From positions 1 through 17,667 of the forward strand of contig JAFAFD010000421.1 of assembly GCA_023423675.1 (NCBI GenBank): 17,667 nt of DNA. Direction: 5' to 3'. The first letter of the stretch is position 1, and each line of letters starts with the position of its first letter. Below are positions 1-7,380 of the stretch, piece after piece. The stretch comes from Pseudomonadota bacterium. GTDB taxonomy: Bacteria; Pseudomonadota; Gammaproteobacteria; Xanthomonadales; Xanthomonadaceae. The notes under the pieces are model-generated. The model was given only the letters and a program-made list of their open reading frames with translations, was not told the origin of the DNA and made no database searches. The position numbers and the translations under genes were made by a program.

Positions 1-865
1 ACATCGCCGGGCAGGCCGGATCCTTCCCGCTCACCGCTGCGCAGATGCGGCGGCGGCAGTCCACGCCCCTCAGCGAGGCCGGGCTGGGGCAGCTGCGAAG
101 CTGTGCCTGGATGCTCGACTCGGTCGATGCGGGCTTCTTGCTGGCAACGCGCTCGAACGCGGCACGCTCATCCTCGGTGCGCTTGCGCTGATCGGCTTCA
201 ATCTGCGCAATCAGTTCGTCCATGGTCTGCGGTCGGGAACTGACCTTGTCCTTGGCCTTCGATTTTTCCGTGTCGTCTTCGTTGATGATGCCAAGCAGGG
301 TGCCGAGCAGGTTGTCATCGCTCTGGCCCTTGCTGCCGGGGTGGGTTACTGCGCGAGCGCTGCGGGCGGCCTGCGGTGTGCCACGTGCGCCGGTGGCCGG
401 TGGCGCTGCAGCCGATGCGGCTGCCGGTGCCGTGGTCACCGCATCGGTCGGTGCAACTGCAGCATTCCTCAGCGGGGCACCCGCGGCGGCGGCATCGCTG
501 CCTGCAGGTGCATCAACAATCATGGCAGCACCGTCATGCGGAGCGTCGGCAAAGAGCTCCGGATGCCCGTGGGACCGCACCGGGTCCGGGGTCAGCGCGA
601 CCGCGTCGGATTCGTTGTAGCCGCCGCTGCCTGGAAGCCCCCAAGCTGCCAGGCCGGTGATGGCGGCAATTGCCAGAGCGCTCCCGAGCCATAGTCCGAT
701 GCGACGGTTGCTGCCGGAGCGTGCGCGTGAAGCACGCGTGGACGTGGTGGCCTTTCGACCTTCCATGTCTGCGAGGATTCGGCCCGAAGCCTGTATCTGG
801 CCCTTTGCCTGTGCTCCCCCTGAGAGCAGACTTGGCCGATTGATTCCGCCACTATTCAAGTGCAT
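1..865 (-). CDS. Partial single-pass membrane protein with Cys-rich C-terminal domain, unknown function (3' end beyond window)
   Basis: Reading the reverse strand from the ATG at 865 gives an uninterrupted frame of 288 codons to the window edge, where it is still open. Seen in the sequence: a basic N-terminal segment (about 36-55), one hydrophobic helix (about 56-77, starting IGLWLGSALAIAA), a low-complexity Ala/Pro/Thr stretch (about 115-170), a short conserved-looking block DDNLLGTLLGIINEDD (183-198), a charged, probably helical region (about 213-245) and a C-terminal part with four cysteines (259, 270, 275, 285) ending near KDPACP. I infer a cytoplasmic N-terminus and a periplasmic C-terminal domain, with the cysteines possibly paired. 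The start is uncertain: an AGGGG sits 4 bases before the ATG at 865, but an in-frame ATG at 889 would add eight residues. It is transcribed divergently from the T6SS operon. I do not recognise the family, and a T6SS role rests on position alone. Confidence 0.75.
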   Translation of the reverse strand, partial: MHLNSGGINRPSLLSGGAQAKGQIQASGRILADMEGRKATTSTRASRARSGSNRRIGLWLGSALAIAAITGLAAWGLPGSGGYNESDAVALTPDPVRSHGHPELFADAPHDGAAMIVDAPAGSDAAAAGAPLRNAAVAPTDAVTTAPAAASAAAPPATGARGTPQAARSARAVTHPGSKGQSDDNLLGTLLGIINEDDTEKSKAKDKVSSRPQTMDELIAQIEADQRKRTEDERAAFERVASKKPASTESSIQAQLRSCPSPASLRGVDCRRRICAAVSGKDPACPAM

Positions 866-964
866 CCAGCCCCTGGTGTGAGTCGGCATTTGCCGAAACG
901 AATCTCCGCATTTTTCAGTGAAGGAAGACGGGGCGTCAACCAGATCACATGTCAGGGAGGGCGG
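866..964. promoter_or_regulatory. Divergent intergenic region with the TagX-like gene's ribosome binding site
   Basis: This roughly 100-bp gap separates the divergent left-edge gene and the T6SS operon, so promoters for both are expected here or overlapping it. I see no convincing sigma-70 or sigma-54 element. The clear signal is the plus-strand Shine-Dalgarno AGGGAGG at about 954-960, four bases before the GTG at 965. It decides the start of the downstream gene. Confidence 0.4.
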
Positions 965-1837
965 GTGGCACCCATCGTAGTTACGGCCATTGCCGTTGTA
1001 GTGCTGGTGGCCGGTGTTTGCTGGGTCCTGCTGTTCCCGGAAAGCGTCGAGTCGCTCCGGTTGATGCTGTGCCGTTTCCGTCGCAAGCCGGACCGTGTCG
1101 GTGGCCAGCTCGCTGATGGTGTGTCGCGCGTGTGCAGAAGCGTTCGTGACGAGGGGGGCGCGACGTTGAGCGCAATTTGGCGCAATTGGCCAATCCTGGC
1201 GATTGCCGCAGCGGCGCTTTTGATTCCACCGGCTGCGATATTGGTGACACGAAAGACAATAGTTCTGCACGATTTTCGAGGCGAAGATTTCGCGGAGTCG
1301 GGTTCGATGGTCGCGCAGCTGTTGCGCGGTGAGCGCCTGGCGCCGCCTCCGCCACCACCACCGGAAATTTTCGCCACGGCAGAAGTGCGGCGGGAGCGTC
1401 CGGAGATCGTCACGGCCGACCGAAAATGGGACCAGATTGACCGCGACCTGCAGCAGCGTGTGCTTGCCATCTACGAGGTCATGCTGCACCAATATGGCTA
1501 TCAGATGGTGCTGATTGAAGGCTATCGCAGCCCGCAGCGTCAGGCCGAGCTGATGGCCGCCGGCAAAGCGACGCGGGCAGGCGCCTGGCAGAGCTGCCAT
1601 CAGTACGGTCTGGGCGTGGACAGCGCGCTCATGCGCGGTGGCAAGCTGCAGTGGGACATGAACGACGCTTGGACAAAGCGCGGGTACTTCCTTTACGGGG
1701 AGCTTGCCGAGCAGGCCGGGCTGGATTGGGGTGGCAACTGGCGCAGCATCAAGGACTATGTTCACCTCGAGATGACTGGACGCTGCCGCGCGGCACGCGC
1801 CGCCAAGCGCGAGGAGCTTTCAGGCCAAGGGTCATAG
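965..1837 (+). CDS. tagX: TagX-like membrane-anchored M15 peptidoglycan peptidase
   Basis: Predicted zinc peptidase of 290 residues from the VanY/endolysin-like M15 family. In Acinetobacter, TagX is an L,D-endopeptidase that opens peptidoglycan for T6SS assembly. Seen here: hydrophobic helices at about 1-24 and 76-94, separated by an Arg-rich loop, then a PPPPPPP linker (127-133) and a C-terminal M15 domain. The domain has EGYRS (185-189), the zinc motif SCHQYGLGVD (His212, Asp219) and DYVHLE (third ligand His267). By the positive-inside rule the Arg-rich loop is cytoplasmic, which puts the catalytic domain in the periplasm. I chose GTG 965 because of its strong Shine-Dalgarno; the frame is open upstream to a GTG at 860, but that stretch lacks a ribosome site and runs into the divergent gene. 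The PAAR gene follows after 96 bases. The M15 family call is firm; the TagX name rests on topology and T6SS context. Confidence 0.85.
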   Translation: MAPIVVTAIAVVVLVAGVCWVLLFPESVESLRLMLCRFRRKPDRVGGQLADGVSRVCRSVRDEGGATLSAIWRNWPILAIAAAALLIPPAAILVTRKTIVLHDFRGEDFAESGSMVAQLLRGERLAPPPPPPPEIFATAEVRRERPEIVTADRKWDQIDRDLQQRVLAIYEVMLHQYGYQMVLIEGYRSPQRQAELMAAGKATRAGAWQSCHQYGLGVDSALMRGGKLQWDMNDAWTKRGYFLYGELAEQAGLDWGGNWRSIKDYVHLEMTGRCRAARAAKREELSGQGS

Positions 1838-1933
1838 TGCTTCTGTGGCGATGGTGCCGCTTCGGTGACGATCCAGATCGTCGCGTTCGTGGTGATGGAA
1901 GGCTGGATTACATGCAATCAAGGAGTGTGATGG

Positions 1934-2194
1934 ATGACACGACCGTTTATCGTCGTCGGTGACAAGCTGAGCCACGGTGGCAGCGTGATTGCTGGCACCG
2001 GTCAGACCGACATCAACGGAAAGGCCGTGGCGCGTGTGGGTGACCGCGCTACGTGTGCCATTCACGGGTCAACGACCATCGTCAGCGGTGATGCCACGGT
2101 GATCATCGACGGACAGCCGGTCGCGCGCGATGGCGACCGCACTGCGTGTGGAGCAACGCTGGTCGCTTCACAGGCCATGACGTATCTGCGCTGA
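1934..2194 (+). CDS. PAAR-domain T6SS spike-tip protein
   Basis: A stand-alone PAAR protein of 86 residues, the normal length for the minimal form that caps the VgrG trimer and sharpens the puncturing device. The repeated PAAR pattern is visible: GDKLSHGGSV near the start, then VGDRATCAIHG, and DGQPVARDGDRTACG near the end. His14, Cys41, His44 and Cys72 are the likely ligands of the single metal ion at the tip. No effector domain is fused to it. AGGAG at 1921-1925 lies eight bases before the ATG; an out-of-frame ATG at 1930 is too close to that site. It sits between the TagX-like gene and the 477-residue gene on the same strand, and may serve any VgrG of this organism. Confidence 0.92.
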   Translation: MTRPFIVVGDKLSHGGSVIAGTGQTDINGKAVARVGDRATCAIHGSTTIVSGDATVIIDGQPVARDGDRTACGATLVASQAMTYLR

Positions 2195-2203
2195 GCGACG
2201 GTT

Positions 2204-2236
2204 GAGGGAGCATCGGATGGAGCACGGCAACTGATG
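2204..2236 (+). promoter_or_regulatory. Possible five-codon leader ORF coupled to the next gene through TGATG
   Basis: A GAGGGAG motif (2204-2210) sits six bases before an ATG at 2217. That ATG opens a five-codon frame (Met-Glu-His-Gly-Asn) whose TGA stop (2232-2234) overlaps the ATG of the 477-residue gene as TGATG. The downstream ATG has no well-spaced ribosome site of its own. The arrangement would fit translation by termination-reinitiation, but such short frames also arise by chance. Confidence 0.3.
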
Positions 2237-3667
2237 GCCGGATGGTTGGGCAAGGTAGCGTCAGTGGCGATGCTGTTCGTTGCCACTTGGGGCGCGACGA
2301 TATTTTACTGGCGCAGTAGCGGCACGGTACCTACGGGCATGCAGTTGCTCGCCTTTCTCGGGCTGCTGCCCATAGGGCTGAGCGGCGCAGGCTTCATGGT
2401 GCGCAGTGCCCTGCGGCGCGGTGTCGACAGCGCGTTTGCAGCCGCGGCCGCGATGGATGCGACGACGCCACAGCACGATGCGGCGACGCAGCCGGACGCG
2501 ACGGTGCCAGCGTCGGTGGCTCTGCTGGCCGGTACCCTGAAGCTGGGAGTCGACCTGGAGCCGCTGGCACTGCTGGGTGTGGCGGCCGCGCCACCCCGTC
2601 CGTCGCTGGACGGCCGCTTCCGCGATAGCCACAACCTGCCCGTGCGGGTGAGCGCAGTGCCTGGCTTGGACGAACTGAACGTGCTGCCGGTCGGGCGGGA
2701 TGGCATCGATACGGCTGCGCACGAGCGTCGCGCGATGGCCCTCTTGCAACCGGTATTGGAACAGCTGCTTGAGGCCACCTGTGCAGCGCTTCCGGAAATC
2801 GTCGAACCCGGGGACGTGGTGGTGGCCGGCCTGCGGCGCCGCGACGAGCAGCGGCTGGAGAGCGTGCTGACGATCGAACTGCTGGTGCCGTGTGGCTGGT
2901 CCGAGGCGATGCGACCGTGGATGCAGGAATGGCTCCTCGGGGAGGCGCGCAGGGCCGGCATCGACGCGCGCCGATTCGACGTGCGCATCACGATGTTGGA
3001 CGAGGCGCGCGAGGTCTGGCAGCACGCGCAGCGCGTGATCGACTCCCTTTCTGCATCACGGGTACCCCGCTGGTACCTTCTGCTGGCCTCGGCATCGTAC
3101 ATCGATGCTGATGTGGTTTCGTCCTGGCAGTCTGGTGGTGTACTCGCTACCGCAAAGAATCCCGATGGCCGAATACCGGGCGAGGGTGCAGCCGGTGTTC
3201 TTCTGGCGACCCTGGACCAGGGGCGTGAGGGTGATGGGCGACTGTGGCGGCCCCAGCTGGTGCGCGCCGAGCAGATGGTGGGGCAGCGCCCGGCGGAACA
3301 GCGCCGGGGGCTTGTCGCCCTGGCGATGCAATGGCAATCCGGGCTTGGCCCGGGGCGAGCGCCCGCTCAGTTCGTGCTGCACGATGCCGATCATCGCGGA
3401 GATCTGATGGTGGATGCGGCAGCGATCGCCGCTTCGCTGTCACCAGATCTGGAGTTCAGCCCGCAGAGCCTGGCCGTGGCAGTCAGTGCCGGCGAGCTTG
3501 GTCCAACCATGCCACTGGCACAGTTGGCGTTGGCCCATGCGCAGCTTCAGCGCAGTGCCGATCCAGTGCTGGTGTTGGGTGTGGCTGACAGCCAGCAGCG
3601 CGTGTTCGGTGCGGTTGATCCTCTTCTTTCCCTCAAGCCTGCGGCGTGTGCGTCGCTGGCTTCCTGA
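2234..3667 (+). CDS. T6SS-associated membrane protein with a thiolase-like C-terminal region, function unknown
   Basis: 477 residues. Two hydrophobic segments (about 8-26 and 36-56) form an N-terminal membrane hairpin, followed by an Ala-rich linker and a large soluble domain (about 100-470) that should be cytoplasmic if the hairpin starts and ends inside. The C-terminal half has features reminiscent of ketosynthase/thiolase folds: a hydrophobic strand YLLLASAS (281-288), then DGRIPGEGAAGVLLATL (311-327), which resembles the GEGAG motif of beta-ketoacyl synthases, then ELGPTMPLAQLALAHAQ (421-437) and a final strand VLVLGVAD (445-452). I see no catalytic Cys-His-His arrangement, so any such fold is probably non-enzymatic. 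The fold suggestion is inference from motifs only. It lies directly upstream of tssM with a 17-base gap, so a role with the membrane complex or effector loading is plausible but unproven. Confidence 0.7.
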   Translation: MAGWLGKVASVAMLFVATWGATIFYWRSSGTVPTGMQLLAFLGLLPIGLSGAGFMVRSALRRGVDSAFAAAAAMDATTPQHDAATQPDATVPASVALLAGTLKLGVDLEPLALLGVAAAPPRPSLDGRFRDSHNLPVRVSAVPGLDELNVLPVGRDGIDTAAHERRAMALLQPVLEQLLEATCAALPEIVEPGDVVVAGLRRRDEQRLESVLTIELLVPCGWSEAMRPWMQEWLLGEARRAGIDARRFDVRITMLDEAREVWQHAQRVIDSLSASRVPRWYLLLASASYIDADVVSSWQSGGVLATAKNPDGRIPGEGAAGVLLATLDQGREGDGRLWRPQLVRAEQMVGQRPAEQRRGLVALAMQWQSGLGPGRAPAQFVLHDADHRGDLMVDAAAIAASLSPDLEFSPQSLAVAVSAGELGPTMPLAQLALAHAQLQRSADPVLVLGVADSQQRVFGAVDPLLSLKPAACASLAS

Positions 3668-3684
3668 CCCCCGGACCCCCCCGT

Positions 3685-6600
3685 ATGAGTTTGAGCAGTT
3701 TCAGCTACTACCTGCGTGACTACCGCCTCTGGCTGATGATTGGCCTGATCGGTGCCGTGGCACTGGCCCGATACGGTGAGGCCGAGGCGCGGCAGGTCGG
3801 GATCTTGGGGGCGATGGTGCTGGGCGGCTTGCTGGTGCTGGCGCTGCTGGTGTGGATCATCAAGAGGTTCCTGGCCCACCGCGCCGCCAAGCGCGTGGAG
3901 GCGATGGTGGAGGGTGAGGCGGACAGGGCGCTGACGGGTGCGCAATCAGCGCAGCGGGCCGACACCGAGGCTCTGCGCACGCGCATGATGGATGCAGTCA
4001 AGCAGATCAAGTCGTCGCGGATGGGCGTGCTGAAGGGAAGCGCAGCACTGTACGAACTGCCTTGGTACGTGATCATCGGCAATCCAGCCGCAGGCAAGAG
4101 CACGGCGATCCTCAACTCCGGCCTGCAGTTTCCGTTCGAGGACAACCGCAGCAACGTTGTGCAGGGCATCGGTGGGACGCGCAACTGCGACTGGTATTTC
4201 TCTGCCAATGGCATCGTGCTGGATACTGCCGGCCGCTATTCGGTCAGCGTCGAAGACCGCATGGAATGGCTGACCTTTCTGAGCCTGTTGAGGAAGAGTC
4301 GCCCGCGTGCGCCAATCAACGGCGTGATCATCGCCGCCAGCCTGGCGGAGCTGTCTGGCAGCAAGCCGGAGTTCGCCATCGAGCTTGCCAAAAACCTGCG
4401 CCAGCGCGTGCAGGAAATCACCGAACGGCTGGAAATTTTCGCGCCGGTGTATGTGCTTTTCACCAAGGCCGATCTGGTGGCCGGCTTCACCGAGTTCTTC
4501 CTGAACCTTGATCCGGCCGAGCGCGAGCATGTGTGGGGCGCGACGCTGCCTTTTGACGTTCAGCAGGGCGACGCGCTGAGTGCCTTCGACAGCCATTTCG
4601 ATGAACTGGCTGAAGGCGTCAAGGAAATGAGTCTGACCCACATGGCGATGCGGTGTGGTCACGAAGTCTCGCCGGGCCTGCTCTCGCTGCCGCTTGAGTT
4701 TGTCGGCATCAAGCCGGTGCTGCGCACGTTCATCGCCACGCTGTTCGAAGACAATCCCTACCAGTTCAAACCGGTTTTCCGGGGCTTCTATTTCTCCAGC
4801 GCGCTGCAGGAGGGCCGTTCGGTGCACCATGCTTCCGAGCGTGTTGGTCGAGAGTTTGCATTGCAGCGCAGTTCGAGCGTGGACGAGACACCCGCTGGGC
4901 ACACCGCGTTCTTCCTCAAAGACCTGTTTTGTAAAGTGATCTTTGCTGACAGGGAGCTGGTCCGACAGTACTCGAGCCCTCACCGGAATCGATTGCGTTA
5001 CGCCGTGTTTCTCGGTGCTGTTAGTGTGCTGGCGCTGGCGCTGGGCTTGTGGACCTGGTCCTACACCACCAACGCGCAGCTGGTGGCCAACGCGACGAAG
5101 GACCTGGACCAGGCCGTGCGTGTGCAGAAGGACCGCATGGATCTGAAATCACGCATTGATGCGCTGCTGCTGCTGCAGGACCGTATGGAGCAGCTGGACC
5201 GCTATGGCAAGGAGGGTGGCATCACCACCCACCTGGGCCTGTACCAAGGTGCCGCCATCCGCGAGCACCTGCTGCGTGAGTACAACCACGGTATGCAGCA
5301 GGTGATGCTGGCACCGACCGTATCCAACCTGGAGAACTACCTGGGTCAGGTGGTCGCCGAGCGCGGCGAGCTGGGCCAGGGTAAGGGTACGGCCGTCGAG
5401 AGCGCGGTACTGTACCAGAACGCATCGCCGACCAGCACCAACGACGCTTACAACGCGCTCAAGACCTACCTGATGCTGGGTAACCCGAAGTATGTGGAAG
5501 GCGCTCACCTGTCGCAGCAGTTGACCCTTTTCTGGCGCACCTGGCTGGAGGCCAACCGTGGGCAGATGAGCCGTGAAGAGATGGTGCGCGCCGCCGAGAA
5601 GCTGATGAACTACTACGTGGCGCAATCGGGCAGGCCCGGCTGGCCGCGCGTGCAGAACAAGGTCACTCTGGTGTCCGATACCCGCGAGGCGCTGGGTCAG
5701 GTGATGAAGGGGCAGCCCGCGATGGAGCGTGTGTATGCCCAGATCAAGGCGCGCGCCGGAGCCCGTTTCGGGACCACCACCGTGGACAACCTGATTGGCG
5801 TGGAACGCAACGGCGGCTTGATCAATGGCAGTTACGCGATATCCGGTGCGTTCTCGCGCAAGGCGTGGGAAAACTATGTGCGGGACGCGATCAAGGAAGC
5901 GGCCAACACGCAGCTGAACACCACCGATTGGGTGCTCGGAACCACCGAGCAGACTGATCTTTCGCTGGCGGGAAGCCCAGAGCATGTGTCGCAGGAGCTG
6001 GTCAACCTGTACAAGAGCGACTACGCGCGCGAGTGGAGCAGGTTCGTACAGGGCCTCAGTGTGGCTGAATTCACTACCTTCGAGGAGGCCGTGTCGCGCA
6101 TCGGCAAGCTGGGTGATGCGACCAGCTCCCCGCTGCGCATTCTGCTGGAGCGCATCAACGAGGAGACGGTGTGGGACAACCCGGTGGCACTCGTCCATTC
6201 GACGAAGGCACGCAAGGGCTTCGTGGCATGGTTCCAGCGCACCGTGCTGCGCAAGGATCCGGCCGTGACAGCCGCTGCGCAGCCAGTCGGCCCGATCGGC
6301 AAGGCGTTTGAGGGCATCGCGCGGCTGACCAGCTCGCGCGGTGACCAGCCGCCAATCATGACGGCATACTTCGAGACGCTGGCCAAGCTGCGCGCTCGCC
6401 TCAATGCCATCAAGAGCCAGGGGGAGATCGGCGTGGGTACCCGCAGGTTGATGCAGGACACGTTCAGCAACGAGGGATCCGAGTTGAGTGCAGGCCTGGC
6501 CATGGTCGACGAGCAGCTGCTGACAGGCCTGGACGAGAAGCAGCGTTCGGCTCTGCGGCCGCTGCTGCTGCGCCCGCTTACCCAGACCTTCAGTGCGCTC

Positions 6601-7380
6601 ATCGCGCCGACCGAGGACGAAGTGAACAGGACCTGGAAGGCGCAGGTGTATGACCCGTTCAAAGCGCGCATCGGCCAGCAGCATCCGTTCAACTTGAGCT
6701 CCGATGTTGATGCCGCTCCTGGCGACGTGGCGGCGGTGTTCGGTGCCACAGGCAGCATCGCGGCGTTCAACAAGGATGCATTGGGCTCGCTGGTTATCCA
6801 GCGCGGGCCTCTGCTGGAGAGTCGGCGCTGGGCAGGGCAGGGCGTGAACCTGTCGGCCGATCTGGTCGCCAACTATGGCAACTGGGTCAGCGGCGCGGCG
6901 ATGGGTGTCGCCCAGGACGCGACGATCTTCGAGATCCTGCCCTCACCTGCAGCCGGTGCCCTTGAGTACACCATCGAAATCGATGGGCAGGTGCTGCTCT
7001 ATCGCAATACGGCACCGCAATGGACCACGATGCAGTACCCGAACGCTGGTCAGGTGCCGGGCGTGAAGATTACCGCGGTCACCGGAGATGGCCGGTTGGT
7101 GGAGGTATTCAGCGCACCGGGGGCAAACGGTTTCAACCGGTTGATGGCCGAGGGTCAGTATGAGCGACTGGATGACTCCAGCCGTATTACGTGGACCGGC
7201 AGTGGCATTGGGGTGACAGTGGAAATGCGCATCGTGCGCCGAGCGGGTGGTGGCGATGAGGGTGGCGGTGACTGGCAGCGTGGCCTGCAGTTGCCCGAGC
7301 GCGTGGCGGGAGGAACCCCCGCTGCAGCGCCAGTTGCGCCCGCAGCGACGCTGGCTCCCGCCTCAGGAGGCGGGCAATGA
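3685..7380 (+). CDS. tssM: T6SS inner-membrane complex protein TssM (IcmF family)
   Basis: The large inner-membrane component that, with TssL and TssJ, forms the envelope-spanning T6SS channel. The protein has 1231 residues, typical for the family. Seen: an N-terminal membrane hairpin (about 14-31 and 38-64), a cytoplasmic NTPase-like domain with an intact Walker A motif GNPAAGKST (132-140), a DTAG motif (180-183) and LFTKADLV (258-265) as the guanine-specificity-like motif, a third membrane helix (about 439-460), then a long periplasmic part. A low-complexity Gly/Ala/Pro tail fills about the last 50 residues. ATG 3685 starts the protein at MSLSSFSYYLRDYRLWL; a GTG at 3646 would prefix 13 residues and overlap the upstream gene. 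No Shine-Dalgarno precedes the ATG, and a run of seven C lies two bases before it. TssM overlaps tagF by four bases. Confidence 0.96.
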   Translation: MSLSSFSYYLRDYRLWLMIGLIGAVALARYGEAEARQVGILGAMVLGGLLVLALLVWIIKRFLAHRAAKRVEAMVEGEADRALTGAQSAQRADTEALRTRMMDAVKQIKSSRMGVLKGSAALYELPWYVIIGNPAAGKSTAILNSGLQFPFEDNRSNVVQGIGGTRNCDWYFSANGIVLDTAGRYSVSVEDRMEWLTFLSLLRKSRPRAPINGVIIAASLAELSGSKPEFAIELAKNLRQRVQEITERLEIFAPVYVLFTKADLVAGFTEFFLNLDPAEREHVWGATLPFDVQQGDALSAFDSHFDELAEGVKEMSLTHMAMRCGHEVSPGLLSLPLEFVGIKPVLRTFIATLFEDNPYQFKPVFRGFYFSSALQEGRSVHHASERVGREFALQRSSSVDETPAGHTAFFLKDLFCKVIFADRELVRQYSSPHRNRLRYAVFLGAVSVLALALGLWTWSYTTNAQLVANATKDLDQAVRVQKDRMDLKSRIDALLLLQDRMEQLDRYGKEGGITTHLGLYQGAAIREHLLREYNHGMQQVMLAPTVSNLENYLGQVVAERGELGQGKGTAVESAVLYQNASPTSTNDAYNALKTYLMLGNPKYVEGAHLSQQLTLFWRTWLEANRGQMSREEMVRAAEKLMNYYVAQSGRPGWPRVQNKVTLVSDTREALGQVMKGQPAMERVYAQIKARAGARFGTTTVDNLIGVERNGGLINGSYAISGAFSRKAWENYVRDAIKEAANTQLNTTDWVLGTTEQTDLSLAGSPEHVSQELVNLYKSDYAREWSRFVQGLSVAEFTTFEEAVSRIGKLGDATSSPLRILLERINEETVWDNPVALVHSTKARKGFVAWFQRTVLRKDPAVTAAAQPVGPIGKAFEGIARLTSSRGDQPPIMTAYFETLAKLRARLNAIKSQGEIGVGTRRLMQDTFSNEGSELSAGLAMVDEQLLTGLDEKQRSALRPLLLRPLTQTFSALIAPTEDEVNRTWKAQVYDPFKARIGQQHPFNLSSDVDAAPGDVAAVFGATGSIAAFNKDALGSLVIQRGPLLESRRWAGQGVNLSADLVANYGNWVSGAAMGVAQDATIFEILPSPAAGALEYTIEIDGQVLLYRNTAPQWTTMQYPNAGQVPGVKITAVTGDGRLVEVFSAPGANGFNRLMAEGQYERLDDSSRITWTGSGIGVTVEMRIVRRAGGGDEGGGDWQRGLQLPERVAGGTPAAAPVAPAATLAPASGGGQ

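Noticed and set aside
222..881. Several plus-strand Ala/Arg-rich frames and a short minus-strand frame at 592-852
   Set aside because: They overlie the continuous 288-codon minus-strand frame, which has a sensible domain order (basic end, membrane helix, linker, Cys-rich domain). The others are low-complexity shadows in GC-rich DNA.
860..964. 35-codon upstream extension of the TagX-like gene from GTG 860
   Set aside because: It lacks a ribosome binding site, overlaps the divergent gene start and would place unrelated residues before the first membrane helix; GTG 965 has AGGGAGG at the right distance.
3946..4983. A 345-codon open frame on the minus strand inside tssM
   Set aside because: It lies opposite the Walker A domain of TssM and shows no family motif; long antisense frames are expected with this codon bias.
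5149..6684. A 511-codon open frame on the minus strand inside tssM
   Set aside because: It is antisense to well-conserved TssM sequence, has a shadow-type composition rich in Leu, Arg, His and Gln, and shows no recognisable domain.
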